27,765 nt of DNA, taken from assembly GCA_004557805.1 (NCBI GenBank), contig SFFS01000007.1, positions 1 through 27,765 on the forward strand, written 5' to 3'. This document shows positions 1 through 8,604 of this stretch, piece by piece; positions within the stretch are counted from its first letter, which is position 1; each line of letters begins with the position of its first letter. The stretch comes from Clostridiales bacterium (GTDB taxonomy: Bacteria; Bacillota; Clostridia; Christensenellales; Aristaeellaceae). The position numbers and the translations under genes are program-made. Below the pieces are notes generated by a model. The model did no database searches, was not told where the DNA came from, and worked only from the letters and a program-made list of their open reading frames with translations.

Positions 1-2
1 TG

Positions 3-155
3 GCGCTGAACAATACGGATCAGGAGGCAACGGCCTCCGGCTCCGGAATCTTGAAATCTCTGACTTCGTCACAGAAGTCGCGTTTACAGAATTTTTTGAG
101 CAGAGCCCGTGAAGGCTGTTCGGCTACCGAAAGGTACGTTACCGAGGCATTTTGA
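3..155 (+). other. Short open frame at window edge, possible C-terminal fragment
   Basis: This frame is open from the window edge to a stop at 153-155 and reads as a Ser/Thr/Gln-rich tail containing SSQKSRLQNFLSRARE. It overlaps the start of the transposase fragment in another frame. I do not recognise it. It could be the end of a real upstream gene or chance reading of degenerate IS sequence. Confidence 0.2.
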
Positions 156-238
156 AAAACAAAGCCCACGCATATACCCTGTTCACCTGCGCCAATCTGT
201 ACATGCTGGCGCAGTCAGGGTTCTGCGCGGGCGCTTAA
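113..238 (+). pseudogene. IS5-like transposase, C-terminal fragment
   Basis: The frame beginning just after a stop at 110-112 reads RLFGYRKVRYRGILKNKAHA, followed by YTLFTCANLYML and a stop at 236-238. This matches the general pattern at the C-terminus of IS5-family DDE transposases (FGyrKVRYRGlaKN followed by a LFALaNLy-like stretch). Only about 41 residues remain. The in-frame stop and lack of the catalytic domain show a dead remnant unless the missing part lies outside the window in another frame. The family assignment is from memory of the conserved pattern; the subgroup cannot be told. Confidence 0.6.
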
Positions 239-330
239 TGCGCCCCAAATGGCGCTTCTGCGCCAATTGGGGCCGAGCGGGCGTACCGCTTTGCACGTTT
301 TACTCCGTTTGGCTTCATTTTTTCGTTCTT

Positions 331-352
331 TGGGGCTTTGTTCAGCGGTTAC
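331..352 (+). repeat. Candidate right terminal inverted repeat of the IS remnant
   Basis: About 90 bases after the transposase stop lies GGGGCTTTGTTCAGCGGTTA ending in CC, with the look of an IS5-type terminal repeat (G/C outer end, then an AAAGC/GCTTT core). It is followed by CTAGATAG, and a different coding frame opens at 361, which suits an IS boundary. The matching left end is outside the window, so this is inference. Confidence 0.35.
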
Positions 353-360
353 CTAGATAG

Positions 361-576
361 AGTTCTTTCTTCATCCAGCCGTTCAATGCTTCAAATTGGA
401 CTATCGGTTGGGGTTTCTCCTCGCAACATGGAGCGAAGTATGTTATAATCTTTAAGAACCATGACCTTGGTATTCCTGTGCCGGATTATGTGGACGAGAA
501 CGTGTCCGATAAGGTTGTGAAGATCATCCAGAGCTATACTGGTGTGGTCAACAAGACGGTGTGGAGAAAGTACTGA
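361..576 (+). pseudogene. Unrecognised protein fragment, 71 residues, no start codon
   Basis: An open frame runs from the stop at 358-360 to TGA at 574-576 with a protein-like composition: it contains NASNWTIGWGFSSQHGAKYV, then IIFKNHDLGIPVPDYVDENV and ends TVWRKY. There is no ATG in the frame, so it looks like the C-terminal part of a gene whose beginning was lost, probably through the adjacent IS. I do not recognise the family. The AT-richer composition differs from the operon downstream. Confidence 0.4.
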
Positions 577-616
577 TACTCCAACAATTCCCCGCCAAAA
601 TTCCCCCTCCCCTTTC

Positions 617-644
617 TTGACAACGCATCGCAATGTGATAAAAT
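617..644 (+). promoter_or_regulatory. Sigma-A type promoter of the five-gene HMA/P-type ATPase operon
   Basis: TTGACA at 617-622 and TAAAAT at 639-644 (5 of 6 to TATAAT) are separated by 16 bases. It lies about 80 bases upstream of the first ribosome site and is the only strong promoter visible before the cluster. Confidence 0.7.
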
Positions 645-651
645 ATGAACT

Positions 652-707
652 GGCAAGGGAGACTTTGCCTGTTTTTGTTAAACGAGTGAATGCGTTTGAA
701 TCAAACG
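652..707 (+). promoter_or_regulatory. Two inverted repeats in the leader of the operon, possible operators
   Basis: GGCAAGG (652-658) and CTTTGCC (663-669) form an imperfect inverted repeat at about the transcription start. CGTTTGA (693-699), A (700), TCAAACG (701-707) is a perfect 7+1+7 palindrome just before the ribosome site at 714-720. Either could bind a regulator such as a metalloregulator, or fold in the mRNA. No classical Fur box is seen. Function is inferred only from symmetry and position. Confidence 0.4.
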
Positions 708-721
708 GCGATCGGGGAGGG

Positions 722-1294
722 ATGAATGTGAAAGGCGTCTGGTGGGCTGCGCTGGCGGCGGGCGCTGCGGCGGCGATGCCCAGGGAACGGAAGCACAATC
801 TGATGAAGCTCCCTTCTTTCCGAGGAACGGCGGAGGTGCGCTCCAGCCTTCCGGGACGGATACGGCTGTATATGCCCGCCGTTTCCGGCGATTGCGCGCA
901 GGCTGCGCAGATGAAATCGCAGCTGGAGAGCACAGGAGTCATTCATCAGGTGCAGATCGAGCCGCGCACGGGTTCCGTTCTGATCCTTTACGACGAGTCG
1001 CAGGTGCAGGCACCGGTGGTGATGGGCGCGGCGATGAAGCTGATGGGACTCGACGGCAAGGTGAACGCGGAACCTGCCGGAAAGGTGCGCCAGGGAATGC
1101 GCGCGCTGCTGCGCGCCATAAACGCGGGCGTGCTCGATGCAACGGGCGGCCTGCTGGACGTGCAGACGCTGGCGGCGGGTACGCTGACAGTCGCCGCGCT
1201 GCGCAGCAAGGCGCAGGCCGGCTGGGCGGTTCCGGGAGCGATGACGCTGCTGTGGTGGGCGTCCAAGCTTTTTGGGGTGCGCGAAGATGAATAA
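722..1294 (+). CDS. HMA-like domain protein with hydrophobic N- and C-terminal segments (ferrosome-type cluster)
   Basis: A 190-residue protein starting at ATG 722, chosen because GGGGAGG (714-720) precedes it and upstream in-frame codons lie in the promoter. Residues 4-18 (VKGVWWAALAAGAAA) are a short hydrophobic segment. An HMA-like fold follows, with SSLPGRIRLYMP near residues 41-52 and IEPRTGSVLILYD near 80-92. The C-terminal third is Gly/Ala-rich and hydrophobic and probably membrane-associated. There is no CxxC metal site. The PGRIR motif recurs in the next two proteins, with GRIR in the fourth, so these proteins look like related partners of the ATPase at 1676. By analogy with ferrosome clusters it could be a membrane component of an iron-storage compartment. 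It overlaps the next gene by 8 bases. The HMA-like assignment is fairly firm; the role is inferred. Confidence 0.75.
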   Translation: MNVKGVWWAALAAGAAAAMPRERKHNLMKLPSFRGTAEVRSSLPGRIRLYMPAVSGDCAQAAQMKSQLESTGVIHQVQIEPRTGSVLILYDESQVQAPVVMGAAMKLMGLDGKVNAEPAGKVRQGMRALLRAINAGVLDATGGLLDVQTLAAGTLTVAALRSKAQAGWAVPGAMTLLWWASKLFGVREDE

Positions 1295-1675
1295 AATAGA
1301 AGAAAGCTTTCTACGGCTGTGCCTGAAGCCGGCCGTGGAATGCAATCTGCCGGGGCGGCTGCGGCTGAGCTTTGGCAAATACCGTCTGCTGCCCAAAGAA
1401 GCGCTGCCCTATCTGCACTATATCCGCGATGTGCTGCAGCTGCTGCCTGGAGTGATGGATGCGGAGATTAACCCGCGCATCGGTACGGTGCTGATCCGCT
1501 ATGACGCGAACGTTACCACGGCGCGCACGGTTCTGCGCTGGGTGGATATCGTAGTGGACGAGGGCATTCGCCTTTCCAAAGAAAATATCTGGCAGGGGGC
1601 CAGCGAGGCGGAGCTGGAGGAGATCGTGCGCAAGCGCCTGATCCTGCGGTTGCCGCAGCAAAAAGAAGGGGAAGC

Positions 1676-1679
<4 letters not shown>
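1287..1679 (+). CDS. Small soluble HMA-like domain protein (ferrosome-type cluster)
   Basis: A 130-residue protein. I choose ATG 1287, which overlaps the end of the preceding gene; a TTG at 1272 is the alternative start. After a short N-terminus it shows CNLPGRLRLSFGK at about residues 18-30, and PGVMDAEINPRIGTVLIRYD further on, the beta-alpha-beta-beta pattern of the HMA_2-like family. CxxC is absent, so it probably does not bind metal as a classical CopZ-type chaperone does. No membrane segment is evident and the C-terminus is charged (EAELEEIVRKRLILR). Its stop overlaps the start of the ATPase (ATGA at 1676-1679), implying translational coupling. Probable partner or adaptor of the ATPase; that role is inference. 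Confidence 0.75.
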
Positions 1680-3855
<2,176 letters not shown>

Positions 3856-3856
<1 letters not shown>

Positions 3857-4557
3857 TGCGCAACGAACAGGGAGCCGTGCATATGGAGGTGCTTTCCGCC
3901 ATTCACGGACGCATCCGGCTGCAGCTGGAAAGGCCGGTCGAATCGGAAGCGCCGTTCATGAAAATTCCCGGCGTGTACGCCTGCCGCTATAACCCGCGCA
4001 TTCGCACGCTGCTGTGCGAATACGACCCCGATGCGATTTCCGAGGAAAAGCTGATTGTACGGCTTGGAGCCGCCTATGCGGCCCAAACGGACGCAGCCCT
4101 GCTGCACATCAAGCGGGCGGAGGAGCAGCCGTTTGCGATGGCGCCCAGCAGCTATCTGGCGCTTCTGTGCATCGGGCTGGACGGCGCGGCTTCCCTCGCG
4201 GGTTCGCCGCTGACGGCCTTTACACGCTGGCTCTCCACGGGCGCGACAATGGCTGCCGTGGTGGAACACGGCTATCAGGAGCTGCACGTGCGCGGCAGCT
4301 TCGATCCGGAGGTCATGTCCGTCGTTTATCTTATCAATTCCGTCGGCAAGCCCGGCGCGGTTCGCGCCAGCCTGCTGGCGTGGATTATTACCTTTGGCCG
4401 CCATTTGATTCCCCGCGCGCCGCGCGAGCAGCCCTATCTGATCAGGCGGGCGAACGGCAGGCTGACGCTTACCCCCATGGCGGGCAGCGAAAGCGAGCTG
4501 GCGTTTGCAGGCAGCATGTTTCAGCAGGGCATGGAAATGATGGCGCATAAGGCGTAA
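3856..4557 (+). CDS. HMA-like domain protein with C-terminal hydrophobic region (ferrosome-type cluster)
   Basis: A 233-residue protein whose ATG overlaps the stop of the ATPase (TGATG at 3854-3858). The N-terminal 80 residues form an HMA-like domain with LSAIHGRIRLQLERP (about 13-27) and PGVYACRYNPRIRTLLCEYD (about 38-57), clearly related to the N-termini of the three proteins upstream; CxxC is missing. Residues from about 95 to 190 are hydrophobic (SSYLALLCIGLDGAASLAG and SLLAWIITFGRHLI) and look like membrane segments separated by a short loop. Such HMA-plus-membrane proteins accompany P1B-6 ATPases in ferrosome operons as FezA/FezC-like components, but I cannot tell which. The last 20 residues are Met-rich. 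Confidence 0.75.
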
Positions 4558-4588
4558 CGGTTTTGACAGCAAAAAAGGAGGATGAACT

Positions 4589-4855
4589 ATGTTGAGCAAC
4601 AATCCGCTGGTGAAGGGTATTCTGATCGGCGTCGGCGTGAGCGCGCTGGGATTCTGCGCCTATAAGCACAACGAGGAGAAGGTGGACGATTTCCTGCGCC
4701 GTCACGGCGTGAAGGTGAAGTCTCCCGCCGCAGGGTTTGAAACCATGTCCGTGGAAGACCTGATGCGCACCAAGGAAACCATCGAAGATCTGATCGCTGA
4801 AAAGGAAATGCAGGATCAGAGCGTGACGGTGGAAGCCGCCGCGACGGAGGGCTGA
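4589..4855 (+). CDS. Small membrane-anchored protein closing the ferrosome-type operon
   Basis: An 88-residue protein with AAGGAG at 4575-4580 placed well before ATG 4589; another ATG at 4582 is in a different frame. Residues 7-24 (LVKGILIGVGVSALGFCA) form one membrane segment, followed by a basic then acidic, probably helical cytoplasmic tail (VDDFLRRHGVKVK, then ETIEDLIAEKEM). The layout recalls small YtxH-like single-pass proteins but I do not recognise a family. It lies 31 bases after the preceding gene and before the terminator at 4909, so it belongs to the operon. It might shape or anchor the compartment; that is speculation. Confidence 0.75.
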   Translation: MLSNNPLVKGILIGVGVSALGFCAYKHNEEKVDDFLRRHGVKVKSPAAGFETMSVEDLMRTKETIEDLIAEKEMQDQSVTVEAAATEG

Positions 4856-4908
4856 GCAACGCGCCTGCGCAGGGGCCCGTCGCGTGCGCGGCGGGTTCCC
4901 TTCCGATG

Positions 4909-4935
4909 AAGCCGCTGAAGGGCGGCTTTTTTTAT
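4909..4935 (+). terminator. Intrinsic terminator of the ferrosome-type operon
   Basis: AAGCCGC (4909-4915), a six-base loop, GCGGCTT (4922-4928), then a T run. A second GC-rich hairpin (about 4873-4900, GGGCCCGTCGC opposite GCGGCGGGTTCCC) lies just before it. Confidence 0.85.
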
Positions 4936-5071
4936 TCGATCGGGTTCATATTAACGATTGACGAGGCGGGGAAGCGGTTTTTTCCGGCGGATTCGCCGGA
5001 AAATAAAACATGCCCGGCTTCATATAAAATGCCGGCAGCGCTCGCGCCGGTTTTCCGGCGGGGCGCTTTTG
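4936..5071. other. Convergent intergenic region with GCCGG hairpins
   Basis: No gene is seen. TTTTCCGGCG (4980-4989) and CGCCGGAAAA (4994-5003) form a perfect 10-base stem, and a further CGCCGG-TTTT-CCGGCG hairpin lies at about 5046-5061. These lack a clear U tail for the minus-strand gene that ends at 5072 but may still act in termination or RNA stability. Confidence 0.35.
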
Positions 5072-5953
5072 TTATGCCTGATGGGATTTTTCGCGGTATT
5101 CGCTGGGCGTGCAGCCCGTCGCCAGCCGAAACTGCCGCGAAAAATGGCTGGGGCTGGAAAAGGCGTATTTAACGGCGATGTTGGTAACGGGCTCGTCGGT
5201 GGTGGAGAGCATCCATGCGGCGGCTATGACCCGCTTTTGCATGCAGTATTCCATGGGGCGGCAGTGCAGGTAACGCTGGAAAAGCCGCTGGCAGACGCGC
5301 TGGCAGACGTGCGCTTCGCGGGCCAGATCTTCCATGCGGATTTCGCTTTCCAGATGCGCGTCGATCCAGGCCAGCATGGCTTTCATGCGTTCCTCCTGCG
5401 GCGCGGCGGGGACGGAGGCGATTGCTTTGGCCTGCGCCAGAAGCAGAATTTGCGACAGCGCGCCGCGGACGGTGAACTCGTAACCGAATGTTTCGGACGC
5501 ACAGGCGGAAAACGCCGCGCTGAACGCCGCGGCATAGGCGGAGTCCTCCGCGGAAAAAGGAGCAAACGCCGTGCCCTCCGCCAGAAACGGACGAACGTAT
5601 CGCGTGTCGAACACGCTGCCGGGCGCTCCGGCCAGAATTGCCGCGTCAAAAACGAAGGAGCGGAAACGGCAGGGCTCCGCCGTCAGTGCGGTATAGGAAT
5701 GCAGCACGCCGGTATTGATGAAGCAGCCCTCTCCGCGGTGCAGGTCATACGCCTGATCGCCGGCGCTGACGCGCACTTCGCCGGATAGAAGATAAAAAGC
5801 CTCCAGCTCCCGATGCCAGTGCGCGGGCACCTGGCCGGATACGTATTGGTGAATGTCGTCCTCATTTGCCGCGCAGTCGAACAGCTCAAGCCTTTTTTCG
5901 GTTAATTCTTCCTGATTCTGACTCAGCGGAACATAGGAGCGGGTACGAATCAT
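5072..5953 (-). CDS. AraC-family transcriptional regulator with N-terminal cupin domain
   Basis: A 293-residue regulator starting at the ATG complementary to 5951-5953 (MIRTRSYVP); in-frame codons upstream fall in the divergent promoter region. The N-terminal half is an AraC_binding cupin (HWHRELEAFYLLSGEVRVSA at about 47-66, then HRGEGCFINTGVLHSYTA). The C-terminal 100 residues carry the two helix-turn-helix motifs of AraC proteins (MEDLAREAHVCQRVCQRLFQ, and VTNIAVKYAFSSPSHFSRQF followed by TGCTPSEYR). It is divergent from the MATE exporter, and paired direct repeats lie in the shared promoter region, so it most likely activates the exporter in response to a small molecule bound by the cupin. 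The inducer is unknown. Confidence 0.92.
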   Translation of the reverse strand: MIRTRSYVPLSQNQEELTEKRLELFDCAANEDDIHQYVSGQVPAHWHRELEAFYLLSGEVRVSAGDQAYDLHRGEGCFINTGVLHSYTALTAEPCRFRSFVFDAAILAGAPGSVFDTRYVRPFLAEGTAFAPFSAEDSAYAAAFSAAFSACASETFGYEFTVRGALSQILLLAQAKAIASVPAAPQEERMKAMLAWIDAHLESEIRMEDLAREAHVCQRVCQRLFQRYLHCRPMEYCMQKRVIAAAWMLSTTDEPVTNIAVKYAFSSPSHFSRQFRLATGCTPSEYREKSHQA

Positions 5954-5967
5954 GAAACGGCCTCCAA

Positions 5968-6000
5968 AAGTCGCTTTTGTGATAGTATAAGTCGCTTTTG
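5968..6000 (+). promoter_or_regulatory. Two direct 12-bp repeats, candidate AraC operator
   Basis: AAGTCGCTTTTG occurs at 5968-5979 and again at 5989-6000, exactly 21 bases apart (two helical turns). This is the usual arrangement for an AraC-family dimer. Relative to the -10 at 6028-6033 the sites lie at roughly -72 to -40, where an AraC activator would contact RNA polymerase. Confidence 0.75.
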
Positions 6001-6027
6001 GAAAAGATACAAGCCCCGTTCCCGGCT

Positions 6028-6033
6028 TATAAT
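6028..6033 (+). promoter_or_regulatory. -10 box of the MATE gene promoter
   Basis: A perfect TATAAT with no recognisable -35 hexamer at 16-18 bases upstream. A strong -10 and missing -35 suit activator-dependent transcription by the divergently encoded AraC protein. Confidence 0.65.
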
Positions 6034-6068
6034 GCACTCCCGAAACGAGAGAACCTGGAGGTACTGTT

Positions 6069-7451
6069 ATGGCTGAGGAAAAGGCGGGACGGCTGCTGGA
6101 TATGACCGTCGGAAACCCTTTCAGACTGCTGATGCGTTTTTCGATGCCGCTGTTTCTGGGCAATCTGCTTCAGCAGATCTATAACATTGCCGATACGGCG
6201 ATTGCAGGCCACATGCTGGGAGACGCCGCGCTGGCGCAGATCGGCGCGACCACTGCGCTGTATAGCCTGCTGACCAACCTGGCGTTCGGCATGAATAACG
6301 GACTGGCGCTGCCCGTCAGCCGCGCCTTCGGCGCAAGGGATTCCGAGCGTCTGCAGAAATCCGTCGCGTGGATGACCATCCTTTCCGGCGCGTGCGCGCT
6401 GACGTTGACGGTCGTATTTCTGCTGGTGCGTTTTCCGCTGCTACGGGCGCTGCAAACGCCGGACGACGTGTTCTCCGGCGCGATGAATTATCTGACGGTG
6501 ATTCTGGCCGGAATTCCGCTTACCATGGCCTATAACCTCGAAGCGAGCCTTCTGGAGGCTGTGGGCAACAGCCGCACGCCGCTTTTCCTGCTGCTGTTCA
6601 GCAGCGTGCTGAACATCTTTCTGGACATGCTGTTCATGGGGCCGTTGGGCATGGGCGTGGGCGGCGCGGCCATTGCGACGGTTCTGGCGCAGGGCGTCAG
6701 CGCCGTCGGCGGTTTCGTCTATATCTGCAAAAATTATCCGGAACTGCGCTTTGGCCGCCGGGAAATGCAGGCGACGCGCGGTTTTGTGGGGGACATGTTC
6801 ACGACCGGGCTGAGCATGGCGCTGATGAGCGCCATTTATAACATCGGCAGCGTGATTTTGCAGGGCAGCATCAACCGGCTGGGCAACGCCTATATCGCCG
6901 CGCAGGTAGCCGCACGCCGCATGTCGGAGCTGATTTACACGCCGGGCGGCGCGCTGGGCATGGCCGTGGCCACCTATTCCAGCCAGAATTACGGCGCGCA
7001 GAAGCGGACGCGCATCGCGCAGGGCATAAAAGCGGGGACGCTCATCTATGGCGTCTGGTGGGTGATTGCCATGGTGCTGACGTTCACGGCCGGCGGCCAC
7101 GCCGTGCGAATGATCACCGGCAGCGCGGACGAGATCGTTCTTTCCGCGGCGACGCGGTATCTGTACATCAACATCCCTATGATTCCGCCCATGGCCGTGC
7201 TGGTGATCTTCCGCGGCATGCTGCAGGGAACCCGGCACCGCGTTTCGCCGCTGCTGTGCAGCGCGATTGAAATGGCCGGCAAGATCATCTTTGCACTGTG
7301 GGTCGTGCCCGTTTACGGCTACATCGCCGTCTGCATCTGCGAGCCGATCACATGGGTGGCGTGCTTCCTGTTCAGCAGCGGGGCCGTGTGGATGAACCGG
7401 CGGGAGCTGGATGACAGGTATTGGGGGAAAAAGGAGCAGCCTGCGCATTAA
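6069..7451 (+). CDS. MATE-family multidrug/cation efflux transporter
   Basis: A 460-residue integral membrane protein with GGAGG at about 6056-6060 before ATG 6069. It shows about twelve hydrophobic segments in two homologous halves and typical MATE sequences: SMPLFLGNLLQQIYNIADTA near residues 25-44 (first segment, MatE domain), QTPDDVFSGAMNYLTVILAG near 130-150, and in the second half TTGLSMALMSAIYNIGSVIL plus ALGMAVATYSSQNYGAQK. Length is normal for the family. It would export cationic or aromatic compounds using Na+ or H+. It is monocistronic: a terminator follows at 7468. The divergent AraC gene is the likely regulator. The substrate cannot be told from sequence. Confidence 0.93.
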   Translation: MAEEKAGRLLDMTVGNPFRLLMRFSMPLFLGNLLQQIYNIADTAIAGHMLGDAALAQIGATTALYSLLTNLAFGMNNGLALPVSRAFGARDSERLQKSVAWMTILSGACALTLTVVFLLVRFPLLRALQTPDDVFSGAMNYLTVILAGIPLTMAYNLEASLLEAVGNSRTPLFLLLFSSVLNIFLDMLFMGPLGMGVGGAAIATVLAQGVSAVGGFVYICKNYPELRFGRREMQATRGFVGDMFTTGLSMALMSAIYNIGSVILQGSINRLGNAYIAAQVAARRMSELIYTPGGALGMAVATYSSQNYGAQKRTRIAQGIKAGTLIYGVWWVIAMVLTFTAGGHAVRMITGSADEIVLSAATRYLYINIPMIPPMAVLVIFRGMLQGTRHRVSPLLCSAIEMAGKIIFALWVVPVYGYIAVCICEPITWVACFLFSSGAVWMNRRELDDRYWGKKEQPAH

Positions 7452-7467
7452 ATCAGTTAAAACTACG

Positions 7468-7512
7468 AAAACGCTCGTGCTGAGGAGAATTTTCCTGACA
7501 CGAGCGTTTTTT
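7468..7512 (+). terminator. Intrinsic terminator after the MATE gene
   Basis: AAAACGCTCGTG (7468-7479) pairs with CACGAGCGTTTT (7499-7510), a 12-base stem with a 19-base loop, ending in a T run. Confidence 0.85.
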
Positions 7513-7519
7513 GCGCCCT

Positions 7520-7555
7520 CGGAAAGATTTTTCTGACTATACGGAGCATTTTCGC
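7520..7555 (+). promoter_or_regulatory. Possible direct-repeat operator upstream of the AraC-ABC-ABC operon
   Basis: CGGAAAGATTTTTC (from 7520) and CGGAGCATTTTCGC (from 7542) are similar and 22 bases apart, about two helical turns, upstream of a TAGAAT-like -10 (7589-7594). This could be where the AraC regulator encoded at 7642 acts. The repeats are imperfect. Confidence 0.35.
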
Positions 7556-7641
7556 CTAACTGGGATAGACGCGCCGGGTGAAAGAATGTAGAATGCTCGC
7601 AGGTTAGATGAGATTAACTGTCCGAAAGGGGGTGAAACTGG

Positions 7642-8604
7642 ATGCCGAACGAGCCGGTTGCGCTTCAGCCGGGCGCGTTATTGCTGGCGCAGAGCGCCGA
7701 ATGCGCCGTATGGCAGTTCCGCAACGAATCCGGCGACGGAACCATGACCGTCTATTCCGTGTTTCCGGGCGTTGCGCTCAATTATAATGATTTTCATATG
7801 ACGTATTTTGATTCCGGGTTTGTGTCCGAGGGGGAACTGCTGGCGGTCGATCATTGCCGCGAGGGGCGGATGGAATATGCGGCGAATGAAAACGCCGTGG
7901 CGTATATGAGCGCCGGGGATATGAAGCTGGATCGCAGGCTGCGGCACACGGGACGCTTTGTGTTTCCGACAGGGCATTATCACGGCCTGACGGTGGGGCT
8001 GGATTTGGCCTTGGCGCGGAAGACCTTCCGGAACGAATTGAAGGATTTTCAGGTCGAGCCCGACCTGATTGTGGAAAAGTTTGCGCTGGGAGACTATCCG
8101 CGCGTGTTCCACAACGCGAAAATGATGGAGCGCATTTTCGCGGAGATGTATCAGGTGCCGCAAACCATCCGTCTGCCGTATTTCCGCACGAAGGTTCTGG
8201 AAATGCTGCTGTATTTGCAGGCCATGGAAATTCCGGCTGATGAAAAGGCGCGGCCGTATTTTTATTGCGCGCAGGTGGAAAAAGTGCGGGCCATTCAGGC
8301 GTTTCTGGCGGAACATCTTACGCAGGATATTTCGCAGGAGACGCTTTCCCGGAAGTTCGATTTTCCGCTGACCAGCATGAAGAAGCGCTTTCAGTCGGTA
8401 TGCGGCGCGTCTATCGGCGCATGGGTAAACACCTGCCGGATGAACCGCGCGGCGGAGATGCTGATCGGCGAGCGGGACCGGGATATTGCGGACATCGGCT
8501 GCAGCGTGGGCTATGACAGCGCCAGCAAGTTTGCGGCCGCGTTCAGAAAAACGATGGGCATGACCCCGTCGGAATATCGCATGGAAAGAGGGGGCAAAGA
8601 ATGA
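7642..8604 (+). CDS. AraC-family regulator, probably controlling the downstream ABC pair
   Basis: A 320-residue protein with AAAGGGGGTG just before ATG 7642. The C-terminal 100 residues hold the AraC DNA-binding domain: an HTH near ISQETLSRKFDFPLTSMKKRFQ, then DIADIGCSVGYDSASKFAAAF and MGMTPSEYR. The N-terminal 200 residues are of the PchR-like type, not an obvious cupin. Its stop overlaps the start of the first ABC gene (ATGA at 8601-8604), so the regulator is cotranscribed with the transporter. PchR-type regulators commonly sense ferric siderophores bound within the cell, which fits the transporter type; this is inference. Confidence 0.9.
   Translation: MPNEPVALQPGALLLAQSAECAVWQFRNESGDGTMTVYSVFPGVALNYNDFHMTYFDSGFVSEGELLAVDHCREGRMEYAANENAVAYMSAGDMKLDRRLRHTGRFVFPTGHYHGLTVGLDLALARKTFRNELKDFQVEPDLIVEKFALGDYPRVFHNAKMMERIFAEMYQVPQTIRLPYFRTKVLEMLLYLQAMEIPADEKARPYFYCAQVEKVRAIQAFLAEHLTQDISQETLSRKFDFPLTSMKKRFQSVCGASIGAWVNTCRMNRAAEMLIGERDRDIADIGCSVGYDSASKFAAAFRKTMGMTPSEYRMERGGKE

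Noticed and set aside
109..360. 83-codon open frame near the left edge
   Set aside because: Overlaps the IS5-like transposase fragment in another frame and runs through the presumed IS end; composition is not protein-like.
617..720. Fur box before the iron-related operon
   Set aside because: No acceptable match to the GATAATGATAATCATTATC pattern was seen around the promoter.
4980..5003. Perfect 10-base stem considered as a terminator
   Set aside because: The T run lies on the 5' side and the A run on the 3' side for both strands, so no U tail would follow the hairpin.
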